Assembly: GCA_030248195.1 (NCBI GenBank)
Contig: JASAND010028097.1
Coordinates: 1-64,000 of the forward strand
DNA from: Trissonchulus latispiculum
Lineage: Eukaryota; Nematoda; Enoplea; Enoplida; Ironidae
Reading direction: 5' to 3'
Length of the DNA stretch: 64,000 bases
Within the stretch, counting starts at the first letter, position 1. Every line of letters starts with the position of its first letter. The notes below the pieces were generated by a model that was given only the letters and a program-made list of their open reading frames with translations, was not told the origin of the DNA and searched no databases. Below are positions 1-11,150 of this stretch, in pieces. The translations under genes were made by a program, and so were the position numbers.

Positions 1-74
1 CCTCTAAGTCTGTCCCCAGAAATGCCCACTTCCCATTTTAATAGGTATATACCCTGATTGCCAATCTGGTTCAG
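1..74. other. Flank left of the foldback element
   Basis: AT-rich single-copy-looking DNA immediately outside the foldback element tip. No coding signal is visible, and no target duplication is shared with the flank right of 6907. Confidence 0.4.
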
Positions 75-1160
75 TTATCATAGGGGTCGCGACAGCGACC
101 CCTATATATAATATTTGTGAAAAGTGGCTGGAGACAGTGTAAAATAAGCTGCGCAAATTCCTGCGCAGATCCTGCGTAGATTTCATGCGCAAATTGTTGA
201 GCACATGGAGTTCAGTATGTCTGTGAAGTTTCAGCCCCGTATCACTTACCGTTAAAAAGTTTCGCCCCGGACCGGTTATGGTGGCGATGTTTTTTTTCCG
301 GTTTCTCCTATTTGATGGTTGTATTGTACATAATGTTCGCCGCTTTCACGTGAACTGCAGCGGTGGGCTGTAGGGTCAAGTAGTACCCTCTAAAGAATTT
401 AAGAATCACAACTTTTTTTGCGCCGCAGCTGCGCCACAGCGCCGCAAAATCAGCTCATAGCGAAAAGTGACCATTTTTGTGGTCGTCGCTCAGGTCGAAC
501 GTTACTAGCTGGAGCTGATTTCTTTTTATATTCAGAAATTAGATATATTGAACTAATTAACAGTCCAGGTTGCGTTTCTCTATCACTTCCCTATCGACCA
601 CAGTGACCCGTCAAAAATGGCGAAAATTCGAAAAATGAAAAATCGAAATTTCTCGCCATCTATTCAACGTTTAAAGCTCAGACCTTCCATACAATGGTTT
701 TCTGGCACGGAGAATCGATTCCCGCAGTCAGTTTTACCGTCAGACGTACCCATCTTGCTGGGCTGTTTCCACTTTCTTTGCCGTCGGGAGGGTCAAGTCG
801 GAAACCGCTTCCTGGAGGTCCATGGTAGGCTCTACCTGGCCCGTCAAAACTTTGTCTACGGGGTTTTCTGGTGTGCCCAGCTCATTCCCGGTATTCGTTT
901 TGCCGTCGACGTGCCTGTATTGCTGGGCCGGTTCCAGTTTGCCGTTTGAAGGGTCAGTCGGGTGGGTTGTCAAGTGGTCGAAAATAAAATTTTTCAAAAG
1001 TGGTCAAATTTAGTATCAAATGAAAGCCTAAGTGAGCTGAACAACTTTTGTCATAGAACTGCATACCCAAAGTGGCTGTAGAGTGCTGTGGTGGGGTGGG
1101 GTGGGGACTTGGCGATTTTGGGTCAAAAATAAAATTTTTCAAAAGTGGTCAAATTTGGTA

Positions 1161-3109
1161 TAGTAAAGGTTCGAAAAAAATATATACGATTTGGCAACTT
1201 TTTGGATAACTTTTTATAAAATTGCCATAGAGATCCCGCATATGGCCCAGCATGTGTGGGGTCGGGGTGGGGTCTAGTTTCTTCCCATGCCCAAAGTTCC
1301 CGGGCAAGGGCTGTTCTTTCAGAAAAATTTTGAAAATTGACTGTATTTTTTTCGGACCAAAATCGAAAAAATACGCGGGTCGAAAAAAATACAGGGCCAA
1401 AAATTCGCCCTTTCATTATCTAGTGCCAAAATGACTATACAAATCGTATATACAGATGCTGCTCATGCATTTTTCCGTTGGCTATTGACCCATTTTGGTG
1501 GTGGTTAATTTTCATTAGATAGGCCGCCTACCACATATGGCCCGAAAGCTTTTTCATCTGGCCCGATACTGTTTTATCACGCAGTAATGTCTATGATGTT
1601 GCTTATTCAGTGGCCATATTTTGTTTTTATTCTTAACAAACGTAACGACAAAGAATAAATATCCAGCAGGCTTCTAGAAGACCTGAAAGCCGTCATTGAT
1701 GGTCATGGCAGTTAATATGAGGTCTGGACTCCCAATACCTACCGGAAGGGGGTCGTCTACGTTGTTTTTAATTCTCTAGCAGTTGGCACAATTGATTATA
1801 AACCATCATTTAGCTCATTCAAAGTCGAAAAATTGAGAGTTTTCAGTTTAGTGCTGAAAGCTTGTCTGCTGAGGAACCTGGCAGCCCGATCTGAACATGT
1901 GAACGTAGCAAAAGTCGTTATAGCTTACCATATGGTATTATTTTATTAAGTTTACTTTAGATTCGTAATTGTCCTGACTTTTTCAACTCGTTTCAATGCT
2001 CTAACTACCCGGAATATCGTCGACTTTTGTTACCGAGACTGTGGCAAGCAATTTGCAGCGGCTTGAGGTCCTGAAAATGCAGTAGCTATCGTCTACTCGC
2101 TTCTAAAATTGAATCAGTATTACTGGAATCACTGCTATAGCTGTGAATGCTAGCCAGGCGCGTAGCCAGGGGGGATGGGAGGGACTTCCCCCCCCCCCCC
2201 GAAATTGTGTTGCTTGCTCCCCTGGAATTTTTTCCTGCCACGTGTGTAAACGCCTATTTTTCAAAAATTTTCGCGCCTTCGGCGCGAAATATGCATCGTA
2301 TATCATTATAATACGTGTTTCGCACTAAAAACTAAGTACCGATTACCTATTCGGTCGACTTTGACCACCTGCATTATTTAGGTGCATGAACAAGCACTGC
2401 GCCTTAAATATATTATTGTAATTTCAACGAATGCTCTGTAAGAATTCCACGAAGGTCACGAAATAGAAACATTTCTCAGCTTCTGGGGGCTTCGCCCCCA
2501 GACCCCCCGGAAAAATTTTTCGTTCCCCCCCCCGAAATTTCTTTCTCCCTACGCTAGTGATACTAGTATAAAACAGTGCTAAAAGTCATTCCAGTGAAGT
2601 TCTGCTCAGTTGAGGACATTTTCAAGCCAATTATACGACACAGTAAGACAAAAGATTGACCCCTTGGAACAACCAGGAGATCGTCGGTGAAAACTACACG
2701 TGTAATGCTGTTTAAAACGCGGAAACTCGACACCTGGTGATTTCTAGCAACTAAAATAAGAATTTTTGGGTGTATTTTTATTCGGACCCAAGTGCCCAGC
2801 GGGTCCGAAAAACTCCCGCCGCTACTACGCAACTGTGCGGCGCAGGGGCGCTCGAACCTATTGCCGAAAAAACCAAAGCAATGTGTATTATCAATGACAA
2901 TAGGTGCACTATAGCTACTATGCCAACTGATCCAAAAGTTGAAAACCAACTTTTTATAGTACCATTTTGAGTCCTCAAGCTAGTGAGTGCGAGGCCTTAG
3001 GGAAACAGCCCTTTCGCAGCTGGATATAAAATAAGCTTGCGCTATGCAGATTGGCTGGGCTCCGTAGCTTTAGCTCAGTTAGGGTGGGTGTATTTTTCGG
3101 ACCTTACTA
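1161..3109. mobile_element. TA-target DNA transposon inserted in the left foldback arm
   Basis: It splits the arm sequence ggta|tcaaatg and duplicates the TA. Its termini are TAGTAAAGGTTCGAAAAAAATA at 1161 and the imperfect inverse (from TATTTTTCGGACC through CTTACTA) ending at 3109. A TA duplication with short inverted termini fits a Tc1/mariner-like or pogo-like non-autonomous element. No transposase ORF is visible. Copies of the ATTTTTCGGACC motif also occur inside (around 1345 and 2775). A hAT-like MITE is nested at 2155-2559. Confidence 0.65.
2155..2559. mobile_element. hAT-like MITE with GCGTAG-type termini
   Basis: The termini CAGGCGCGTAGCC and CTACGCTAGTG are imperfect inverted repeats. 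They are followed by C/G homopolymer runs facing inward. The flanking octamers atgctagc and atactagt match at 6 of 8 positions, as expected of a decayed 8-bp hAT duplication. The interior carries the TTCTGGGGGC...GCCCCCAGACCCCC hairpin at about 2480-2508. Noncoding. Confidence 0.6.
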
Positions 3110-3798
3110 TATCAAATGAAGCCCTGATGATATGAGCAACTTTGTCATGAACTGCATACCCAAAGTGGCTGTAGAGTGTGTGGTGGGGGGGGTGGGGATC
3201 TTAGGCGATTTTGGGTCAAAAATAAAATTTTTCAAAAGTGGCCGTCAAATTTGGTCTCAAATGAAAGCCCTGAGTGAGATAAGCCACTTTTGTCATAGGA
3301 CTGCATACCCAAAGTGGCTGTAGAGTGCTGTGGTGGGGTGGGGTTGGGACTTAGGCGATTTTGGGTCAAAAAATAAAATTTTTCTAAAGTCGTCAAATTT
3401 GTGTCAAATGAAAGTCCTATGCGAACGGAACAACTTTTGTCATGGAGCCACCCACCCAAACTTGCTGTGCCAAATAACGTCACGTGCGTATGAAACTTTT
3501 GTCTTTACTTCTTCAACCGGAATGTAAAGGATATAATATAAACACAGCCAACACACACATATTATCCTCTTTTGTGCGGAGCATTTTTGTTACTTGTTTT
3601 CCAAAAGGTCTGCAGGAATCTAGTGGAGCTGGAATTTAGTTGCTTGATTTCTACTGTGTTAGAAACATGCTAAAACTACTTCCAGATATTGGGCTGTCCC
3701 TGCCTTTTACTTCTGTTCCTTCCTCTTTCTTGCCTTCTTTTTTGATTTTTCCTTTTCCTGCTTTCCTTACTATTGTTCTACTTTTGTATCATTTTTAG

Positions 3799-4033
3799 CA
3801 GCGGGGAATGTATGGTGAAAGTGAAGGCTCAGATCATGTCCTGGGACGAGAATTGCGGTGGTTGTCGGGGCTGGATCCCCTACAATGGTGGTGGGATATC
3901 CCTGGTGGGACTCTATCAGATTCTGAAAGAGACGCCGACGCCGCCTTTAGTCAGAAATGCTCATCAGCCCTTGCCCGATACGAATCTCAGATACGAATAT
4001 GTGATCCTGGCCAGGCGAACAGATGACCAGAAG
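3799..4033 (+). CDS. Exon encoding the N-terminal half of a SPRED-type EVH1 domain
   Basis: The open frame between a ttttag acceptor (ending 3798; a second AG at 3801) and a GT donor after 4033 encodes VKVKAQIMSW, then GCRGWIPYNGGGISLVGLYQI and, after a proline-rich insert, YEYVILARRTDDQKV. This order matches SPRED EVH1 domains: V+V+A-V-M, then GGW-P--GGG-S-V, then the F/Y-I-G-R--D--V strand. EVH1 domains bind proline-rich or neurofibromin partners, and SPRED proteins restrain Ras-ERK signalling; that role is known for the family, not shown here. The exon ends in phase 0. The second half of the domain and the Cys-rich SPR domain are not found downstream. The exon lies in the unpaired loop of the foldback element, so it may be a captured gene fragment. 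The residues between GLYQI and YEYV are longer than in the SPRED domains I know. Confidence 0.7.
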
Positions 4034-4639
4034 GTACATATCGACGGGTATATGGCAAAGCAGCGTAACTCAGTTTTTCCAGTTTCGAGAAAAACGAAAA
4101 AACTGTACTGATTCGAGGATTTTAGCAGGAAACTTTTAGTTTTCTCAATATAATATGTGGTAAAGGATCGCTTTAATTCTACACATTTTGTTCTGCGTGT
4201 TTGCTTGCCTGTGATTGGCTAGATGACTTACGTTGTTTTGCCTTATGCAGTTAGGCAAAATATGTCTGTTTGCGATACGGAAAAACAGCGTAAGTAAGCA
4301 TTGGACAGACTAATTAAAGGAGTTGCTACCACAAATACAGCAATTTCTTGTACTAGCCGTATGAAACGTTTATTAAAGCAAATATACAGACATTCAAATA
4401 ATTTCATACCTGGGTTTAGTCTGATTAATGGCTGATTAATGGGAATCGTTTATGATTTGTTTTTGGGATGTTAAAAATATTTGGCATATTCAAAATGGTA
4501 AATATTTGAGGAGTGTGTTATAATTGACTACAGTTGTGTTCATTGCACAGCCTAAACAGAACTCTTGTAGTATGGAAGCGTAGAATTTGGTTAAAATTAG
4601 ATGTTAGGCTTCCATAGTTAATTAAGCTTAAAAACACAA

Positions 4640-4790
4640 TCAGCTGATAATTGTCCAGGGCTTCAACCATCCCTATTTTCCTATTTTTTCCCTATTTTTT
4701 CGGAGTCGCCCTATTTTCCCCTATATTGAGCGAAATCGCCCTATTTTCCCCTATTTTAGGACAAACTGTTGTCAATTTAACCTTTACAGA
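4640..4790. repeat. CCCTATTTTCCCC low-complexity repeat
   Basis: Repeated CCCTATTTT units separated by short spacers. A related array of CCCTATATTTTACTGGTAAAAT units lies at 8197-8275, outside the foldback element. Confidence 0.6.
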
Positions 4791-6907
4791 ACTAAACTTT
4801 CTCGCTTTAACACTTGAGGTTAATTTTTAAATATGGAAAAGATTTCGCCTGCGGTGCACTCTTTTTAATCCAGATGCATATATATAAGTATATATATAAC
4901 TCTCTGTTACAACTCTTTTCGTCATCCTACGCTCAGCTTCCATGTATGTAGAGGTTGATTTTGGCTCTCGATTTTGGCAACGTTTTCATATTTTATTGGC
5001 CTCGTCGATCCCCAACACAAGAGTCGCTTTCAGTGCATAACTAAATGTTTCCTCCATTCAAATTAATAAGCATTCCGATAGTAAACCTAGGGCAATGAAA
5101 AAGTTAGGAAGACTTTCTGCAGCGGAAATGTTTGGAAAATTTGCGTACATTTAGTAGTCTCGACTAGGAGGAGTGACAGTATATATCTACAAGTAACAAA
5201 AATGCTCCGCACAAAAGGGGATAATATGTGTGTTGGTCCTATGTCTGTCGTTTAAATTCCGATTGAGAAAGCAAGTATATAAATCCGCACAGCAAGTTTG
5301 GGTGGGTGGTTCTATGGCGAAAGTTGTTCAGTTCGATGCGGGCCTTCATTTGATTCGAAATTTGACCACTTTTGAAAATTTTAATTTTTGACCCAAAATC
5401 GCCTAAGTCCCCACCCCACCCCACCACAGCCCTCTACAGCCACTTTAGGTACGCACTTCTATGACAAAAGTTGCTCAGTTCGATGCGGGCTTTCATTTGG
5501 CACCAAATTTGACCACTTTTGAAAAATTTTATTTTTGACCCAAAATCGCAAAGTCCCCACCCCACCCCACCACAGCACTCTACAGCCACTTTGGGTACGC
5601 AGTTCTATGACAAAAGTTGCTCAGTTCGATACGGGCTTTCATTTGGTACCAAATTTGACCACTTTTGAAAAATTTTATTTTTGACCCAAAATCGCCTAAG
5701 TCCCCTCCCCAACCCACCACAGCACTCTACAGCCACTTTGGGTATGCAGTTCTATGACAAAAGTTGCTCAGCTCACTTAGGGCTTTCATTTGGTACCAAA
5801 TTTGACCACTTTTGAAAAATTTTATTTTTGACCACTTGACCCCCTACCCGATTTACCCTTCAAACGGCAAAGTGGAGCCAGTCCAGCAAAATGGGTGGGT
5901 CGGACGGCAAAACGGACTCCGGGAATGGGCTGGGCGTACCAGAAAACCTCTATGGACAAAGTTTTGAGAGGCCATGCACAGTCCTATATGGTGTTCTTGT
6001 AAGCGACTTGACACTCCCGACAGCAAAGTGGAACCAGCCCAGCAAAATGGGTGGGTCGGACGGCAAAACGGAAACCGGAAATGAGCTGGGCGCACCAGAA
6101 AACCCCTACAGACAAAGTTTTGAGAGGCTATGCACAGTCCTATATGGTGTTCTTGTAAGTCGGTACCGACTTGACCCTCCCGACGGCAAAGAGGAACCAG
6201 CCCAGCAATATGGGTGGGTCCGACGGCAAAACTGCTTGCGGGAATCAATTCGCCGTGCCAGAAAACCTTTTGTATGAAAGAATTGAGCTTTCTAAGTTGA
6301 ATACACAGCGAGAAATTTCGATTTTTCATTTTTCGAATTTTCACAATTTTTGACCGGCCACTGTGGTCGCATGGGAAGTGATAGAGAAACGAGACTTAGC
6401 TATTTAGTTAGTTCAATATATGTAGTTTTTGAATATAAAAAGAAATCGGCTCCAGCTCTTAACGTTCGAGCTGCGCAGCGACCACAAAAATGGTCACTTT
6501 TCGCTCTGAGCCGACTTTGCGGCGCCGCTGCGGCGCTGTGGCGCACCTGCGGCGCAAAAAAGTAGCGATTCTTAAATGGCGCATGGGGTACTACCAGACC
6601 CTATACCCCTTTAGGTCCGGCCTCCGCTGCAGATTACGTGAAAGAGGCGGAAAGTCAGGACAATATGACCATTAAATAGGAGAAACCGGAAAAAAACATC
6701 GCCGCCATAACCGGTCCGGGGCGCAACTTTTTAACGGAAAGTGATACGGGGCTGAAACTTCGCACACATACTAAACTCGATGTGCTCTACAATTTGCGCA
6801 TGAAATCTGCGCAGGATTTTGCGCAGCCTCTGCGCAGCTTATTTTACGGTGTCTCCAGGGACTTTTGACACATATTATAGGGGTCGCTGCCGCGACCCCT
6901 ATGATAA

Positions 6908-7905
6908 TAAAAGTTGTTTTATTGAGTCAACGATTGCTGCGAATTTTCAAAGTTTGAGGAAGACCATGTTTGCACAAAATCGTTTCGCAAAAGTCGGGGC
7001 AAGGACGAGGTGATATTTTGTTTTGATCTAAACTGAAGGTACTGATACTGACGCTACGTACCTGGCCTTTCTTTGGGTTTTGAAAGTGGGGTGGGGGGCT
7101 TCGTCCCCCCCCCCCCTCCCAGGGAGGGGGAAGTGGGGGGTTTCCAAAAAGTGGAGGCGGGCAAGCCCAAGACATAAATTTACCTAATTTTTAGCGACAT
7201 AGCATTATTAAGGTAAAAACGCGAAAAATCGCTGTTTTTAAACTTAAAATGACGAAAAAATGCCAGCGTAGAATGACAACCTCGTTGTCTTTTCAATGCT
7301 TTTGGCCGCAGAATTAGCGATTTTTCCAAAAATCACCATTCTCTGAAAATTTCATACACAAAAGGGTTAGCTTTTTCCGAAAAAAATTGCGGAAAAACTT
7401 ATATATATAGTTTTTTAGTGTATATCTTGGCTCGTTTTTAAAATTACTTATTTTTCCCACCACTTATGCACCGGGTCGGGCTCGGACCTCATCAGGACCT
7501 GAAAGACTTGAGTCCAAATTTAAACTTTTCTGAAAAATTCAAATATATATTGCAAAAAGAATACAAACACTATGCAGTAATACAGGCGCTTGCAGGTCGG
7601 AGCCAGGGGAGGCCGGCGGCCGCCCTCTCCCAGTCTTGATTCAATTCAAAGGTAGGAAAAATTAAGGAGAAAAATGGGGGGAAAGGACCAAAAAATTGCG
7701 CGCCGCCGGTTCGAATTTTATTCTTAATAGCATATTATTATAGTATTTATGAAGAAAAAGCGCGAAATGCGCCCGAAGTTTTTGTAGAAAATTTCCATTT
7801 TGGCCTACAAATTGCCATATTATGTACTTATAGAAATTTTAGCGGTTCTTCGAAATGCAAAGAATTAAAGATTTCTTGAACACAAAACATTTCTTGAACT
7901 TCAAG
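6908..7905. other. Noncoding stretch between the foldback element and a candidate exon
   Basis: Contains a C/G-homopolymer inverted region around 7085-7145 (gggggg runs facing cccccc runs) of the kind seen in the CTGGGC-ended MITEs, and AT-rich sequence around 7180-7900. I did not delimit an element or find an exon here. Confidence 0.4.
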
Positions 7906-7998
7906 CTTGCAAACGTTTGCTCGTGAAGCACCTCACCCCCATTCGCGAATTCTTGGATCTACCAGTGGACGTTTGTATTTATTTTTTCATTCAAATGG
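7906..7998 (+). CDS. Candidate upstream ceramide synthase exon (weak)
   Basis: An AG at 7904-7905 and a GGTGAG donor at 7998/7999 bracket a stop-free frame beginning CKRLLVKHLTPIREFLD. It continues into a hydrophobic stretch, VCIYFFIQM. The exon ends in phase 1, which matches the next firm ceramide synthase exon at 13271. The pattern of a basic segment leading into a membrane segment resembles the region before the TLC core. However, the join leaves fewer residues than usual between that segment and the conserved W-x-x-P region, so another exon may be missing or this may be chance. Confidence 0.28.
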
Positions 7999-8196
7999 GT
8001 GAGAAATCGAAACTTCTTAGCAATTAATTTACCATACTTTGGGCTTTCGAATTTTGAATTCTGAAAAAACCTGAATAACCTGCTTAGATTTGGTTTTAAA
8101 CCTTTAGGTAGGAGTTTGCCTCACTCCGTAAACTCACATATGTATTGTGTATGCATAAAAAAAGTTGCTGGAAGTTCGCTTGTAACAAGAGTTAAG

Positions 8197-8275
8197 TATC
8201 CCTATATTTCGCCCTATATTTTACTGGTAAAATCCCTATATTTTACTGGTAAAATCCCTATATTTTGCCCTATTT
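8197..8275 (+). repeat. CCCTATATTTTACTGGTAAAAT tandem repeat
   Basis: Two or three units of roughly 22 bp, each containing the small palindrome TTTTACTGGTAAAAT, are followed by degenerate CCCTATTTT. Confidence 0.6.
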
Positions 8276-8312
8276 TCAAATTTTCATCGGTTGAGGCACT
8301 GCACTCCTAATC

Positions 8313-8589
8313 GTGGCATTTAAAGTTCTGGAAGTGGTTATCCTTGAGCGTCTGCGCCCGGAAAGAGAGCGCGCTGGCCACAGGGAGAATCAGGCTGGAT
8401 TTCGGCCGGGTAGGGGATGCGTCGATCAGATATTCACTCTTCGTCAGATCTTAGAAACAAGACACGAATTTAGAGTTCCTGTGTATACAGCATTTGTGGA
8501 CTTTCGAGCCGCTTTCGATTCAGTCAATCGCAGAGCGCTGTGGCAGATACTTGAAAACGAAGGCGTTCCCCTGAAGCTAATCTCTATGC
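8313..8589 (+). pseudogene. Reverse transcriptase fragment 1 (fingers and motif A)
   Basis: Encodes AGFRPGRGCVDQIFTLRQ, then VYTAFVDFRAAFDSVNRRAL, the RT motif with the first catalytic Asp (F-V-D-F...AFDSV). The pattern is typical of non-LTR retrotransposons of invertebrates. The frame runs directly into a MITE after EGVPLKLIS, so the apparent continuation of Pro/Arg repeats is transposon sequence. It is 5'-truncated and therefore inactive. Confidence 0.85.
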
Positions 8590-8888
8590 CAGGGTTGGGC
8601 GAGACCGAGATTTTACCGAGACCGAGACCGAGAACGAGACCGAGACCAAGGTACCGAGACCGAGACCGAGACTGGCCAAGTCTCGGCTTTTGGGCGAGAC
8701 CGAGACCGAGACCGAGACTAGCAATTTTTAGCTTAAAATTAGTTTCAACCATTTTTTGAGGCTTAGATCTAGTATTAGGGGCTTTAACACATAAACATAT
8801 GGTTTCCGCACCTCGTTAGTTAATTTTCACAACATTGATTTAAAATTTTCGCCAAAATTAGATATTTTCAAAAAATTTCCGGTCTCGG

Positions 8889-8920
<32 letters not shown>

Positions 8921-8977
8921 TGGCCAAGTCTCGGCTTTTGGGCGAGACCGAGACCGAGACCGAGACTCCCAACCCTG
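8590..8977. mobile_element. hAT MITE made of GAGACC repeats
   Basis: The inverted termini CAGGGTTGGGCGAG and CTCCCAACCCTG are flanked by an exact 8-bp duplication, CTCTATGC (8582-8589 and 8978-8985). Most of the interior is arrays of CGAGAC or GAGACC near both ends with an AT-rich middle. The 8-bp duplication and CAGGG terminus indicate the hAT superfamily. It is inserted in the RT gene. Confidence 0.9.
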
Positions 8978-9667
8978 CTCTATGCTACAGCTTCTGTATA
9001 GAAATACCCAGGCAAAGGTTCGCGTTTATGGTCGGGACATGGATTCCTTCGATATAACTGCTGGTGTCCGACAGGGATCAGTGACAGCCCCCTTCTCTTC
9101 AACTTTTGCATCGACTGGATTATGAAAAAATGTATGTCCGATCCATCCTTTGGTGTTACTGTTGGGAACGGGGTCATTACAGATCTAGACTTTGCAGACG
9201 ATGTAGCTTTGTTAGCAACATCTGTCCCGACCCTGCAAGCAATGATCGATCAAATGGTGCATTTTTCCGCCATGATAGGATTGGAAATTAACGTTAATAA
9301 GACCAAAATTATGGGACCGAAATGGGCTGCGCCTCCTAATGTCATGGTAAACGGTACCGCCTTAGAAACAATCGACTCTTTCTGCTACCTTGGAAGTATA
9401 ATTTCTAATGATGGCTCTTCGTCTGCCGAAATTTCTTCTCGCATAGGCAAAGCCCAAAGCGCTTTTCAATCCTTGATAAAGCCACTCTGGTCAAAGAAAG
9501 CCGTTAGCGTTGCAACGAAGTCGAAAGTCTACGATGCTGCTGTCAGGAGCGTTCTGCTATACGGATGCGAATCCTGGTCCTTGAAGGCAGCCGATTGTGG
9601 CAGAATCAGTGCCTTCGAGCATCGTTGCTGGCGTCGCATCTTACGCATTGCACCACAGGCACATATA
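8978..9667 (+). pseudogene. Reverse transcriptase fragment 2 (palm, FADD motif and thumb)
   Basis: The start encodes LLYRNTQAKVRVYGRD and AGVRQGSVT, then loses frame by one base near 9092. It continues as IDWIMKKC and ITDLDFADDVALLA, the catalytic FADD box, then GLEINVNKTKIM, YLGSIIS and LLYGCESW, the conserved C-terminal landmarks of this RT class. The frame is cut at 9667 by a TA-target element. The frameshift and two insertions make it a dead copy. Confidence 0.85.
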
Positions 9668-10772
9668 TAGTCAAGCGGGAAAAAAAACCCACTTTTCAGA
9701 TTTTTGGCCAGAACTTTTTAATGGTTTGACATATCGAAATGCTGATTATACAGGTAGCTAGGCCTAGTCGTAAGCTTTCTTATGAGCTATAGAACACCTC
9801 TGTAGGGTGTGCCGTTAGCGAGAAAAATTGTCCCAAACTGGCGGGAAAAAAACCCAATGCGGGGAAAAAAACCCATATGCGGGAAAAAAAACCCACCCCA
9901 AAAAATTTTTGGCAAGCTGCCAGGAGCATTTCTAACCATTCCAAATGAAAGAGCGGGTTGTTTTTAGTACAACTGCATCAAAATATATTAGTTTTTGTAT
10001 TAAAATTGAGGTCATATGGTCATTTGAAAATGTTGTATCTTTAACACATAAACATAGGCAAATTTTGGAAATTTTTTAAAATTGTTTATTTTCGACAGTT
10101 TAAGCATCCTATCGTGTAGAAAACGTGTTTTTCTTGTATTTAGAGCCAAACTAGACCCATTTTAAGGTAAAAATAAGCATTTTTGGTCAAAATTGAAATT
10201 TTGGCTTGAAATGGCACCGTGTCCGATTTACACCCCCTGGACCACCCATAACAGTACGAACCCAGGTAAATCCTATACCAATTTAATCTATAGGCTCTAT
10301 TAAACAAATGTATGTATTGGTTTGACCTTTCCGGTCAATGGTTAGAAAAAAAATTTAATTTTGAAAAGTGGGTTTTTTTCCCGCCGTGGGTTTTTTTCCC
10401 GCCAACTCCAGGTCACCCCCAGGTCGCACCGGAGGGGTCAGAGCAGTGTGACATATATCATCGTGAAGCGCAACAGATGCCCTACAGGTATATATAATCC
10501 GCTTTGGTCTAAGTCTTTCCAGTAGTTCAGGGTGGCCCGGCAAATTTTTGCCAAATTTCGGCACTTGGTCGGACCAAAATTTTCGAAAATTTCAAAGTCC
10601 CAAAAAATTTGCTGGGAAGCAGTGGGAGCGACAATAATATACCCTCCAGGGTTATTTTGGATGCTCTTCAAGATAGGCTATTAAAATCCTAGATAGCTCA
10701 TACCGGTAAGCCCACACTGGGGGTGGGTTTTTTTTCCCGCATTGGCGAGTGGGTTTTTTTCCCGCTTGACTA
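9668..10772. mobile_element. TA-target inverted-repeat element with CGGGAAAAAAACCCA words
   Basis: The termini TAGTCAAGCGGG and CCCGCTTGACTA are perfect inverted repeats flanked by TA on both sides (9666-9667 and 10773-10774). Several copies of a GCGGGAAAAAAACCCA-type word lie near the left end, and its complement lies near the right end (10368-10405 and 10720-10765). It is a Tc1/mariner-like MITE by target preference and has no transposase. It interrupts the retrotransposon's C-terminal region. Confidence 0.85.
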
Positions 10773-10774
10773 TA

Positions 10775-11116
10775 ACAAATGCAGAAGTACGAGCGAGATT
10801 CCTGCACACCGACGGAATCGATGTAGTACTCAGGAAAAGAAGGCTAACTTGGCTAGGTCACGTCCTGAGAATGTCGGAATATAGACATCCTCGTGCTGCC
10901 CTAACTATGCCGATACCTGCGAATTGGCAGCGGCCTCCGGGACGACCTCCAAAATCCTGGAGTCGAACTGTTCTCGAAGACTTGAACTTTTTGTCCGGAC
11001 CACTCATCTATGGTCGACGCTGGAAAACTGACTGGCTTCAAATTTGTGCTGATCTGTCTTCTGATAGAGCCCAGTGGAGAGGAATTGTTCGTGACTGCAA
11101 CCATAGTGCTGGCTAG
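10775..11116 (+). pseudogene. Reverse transcriptase fragment 3 (C-terminal region)
   Basis: Continues directly from fragment 2 with NAEVRARF, RKRRLTWLGHVLRM and PGRPPKSW, the conserved R-R-L-x-W-x-G-H-V-x-R-M end of this class of retrotransposon. It ends in a stop just after 11114. Confidence 0.85.
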
Positions 11117-11150
11117 GGATGAAGCTATCTGTCGCCAGGATTAAGCAAGC

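Larger units (their letters stand above)
75..6907. mobile_element. Large foldback (long inverted-arm) transposable element
   Basis: The outer ends are exact reverse complements: TTATCATAGGGGTCGC at 75-90 and its complement at 6892-6907. Each tip forms a small hairpin, GGGGTCGC and GCGACCCC separated by 4-6 bases. Inverted similarity continues inward through a gcgcag-rich stretch, a CCGGTTTCTCC tract, a ~178-bp tandem repeat and a ~145-bp tandem repeat, to 3596 on the left and 5190 on the right. That leaves an unpaired loop of about 1.6 kb. The left arm is lengthened by an insertion at 1161-3109. No transposase ORF is seen, so the element is non-autonomous. I found no clear target duplication. 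A related single arm in + orientation lies at 16434-18385, so two independent opposite insertions of solo arms is the alternative reading. Confidence 0.75.
8310..11150 (+). mobile_element. 5'-truncated non-LTR retrotransposon interrupted by two DNA transposons
   Basis: Three blocks of one reverse transcriptase polyprotein lie in order and in the same orientation: 8313-8589, 8978-9667 and 10775-11116. Removing the 8590-8977 and 9668-10772 insertions, with one copy of each target duplication, makes the protein similarity continuous. The 5' end is truncated before the endonuclease. The 3' end near 11150 runs into AT-rich sequence. Confidence 0.8.

Noticed and set aside
740..6353. Repeated frames with GSDGKT or CRPTHPFCWAG words
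   Set aside because: These are translations of the ~178-bp tandem repeat in foldback arms, present on both strands.
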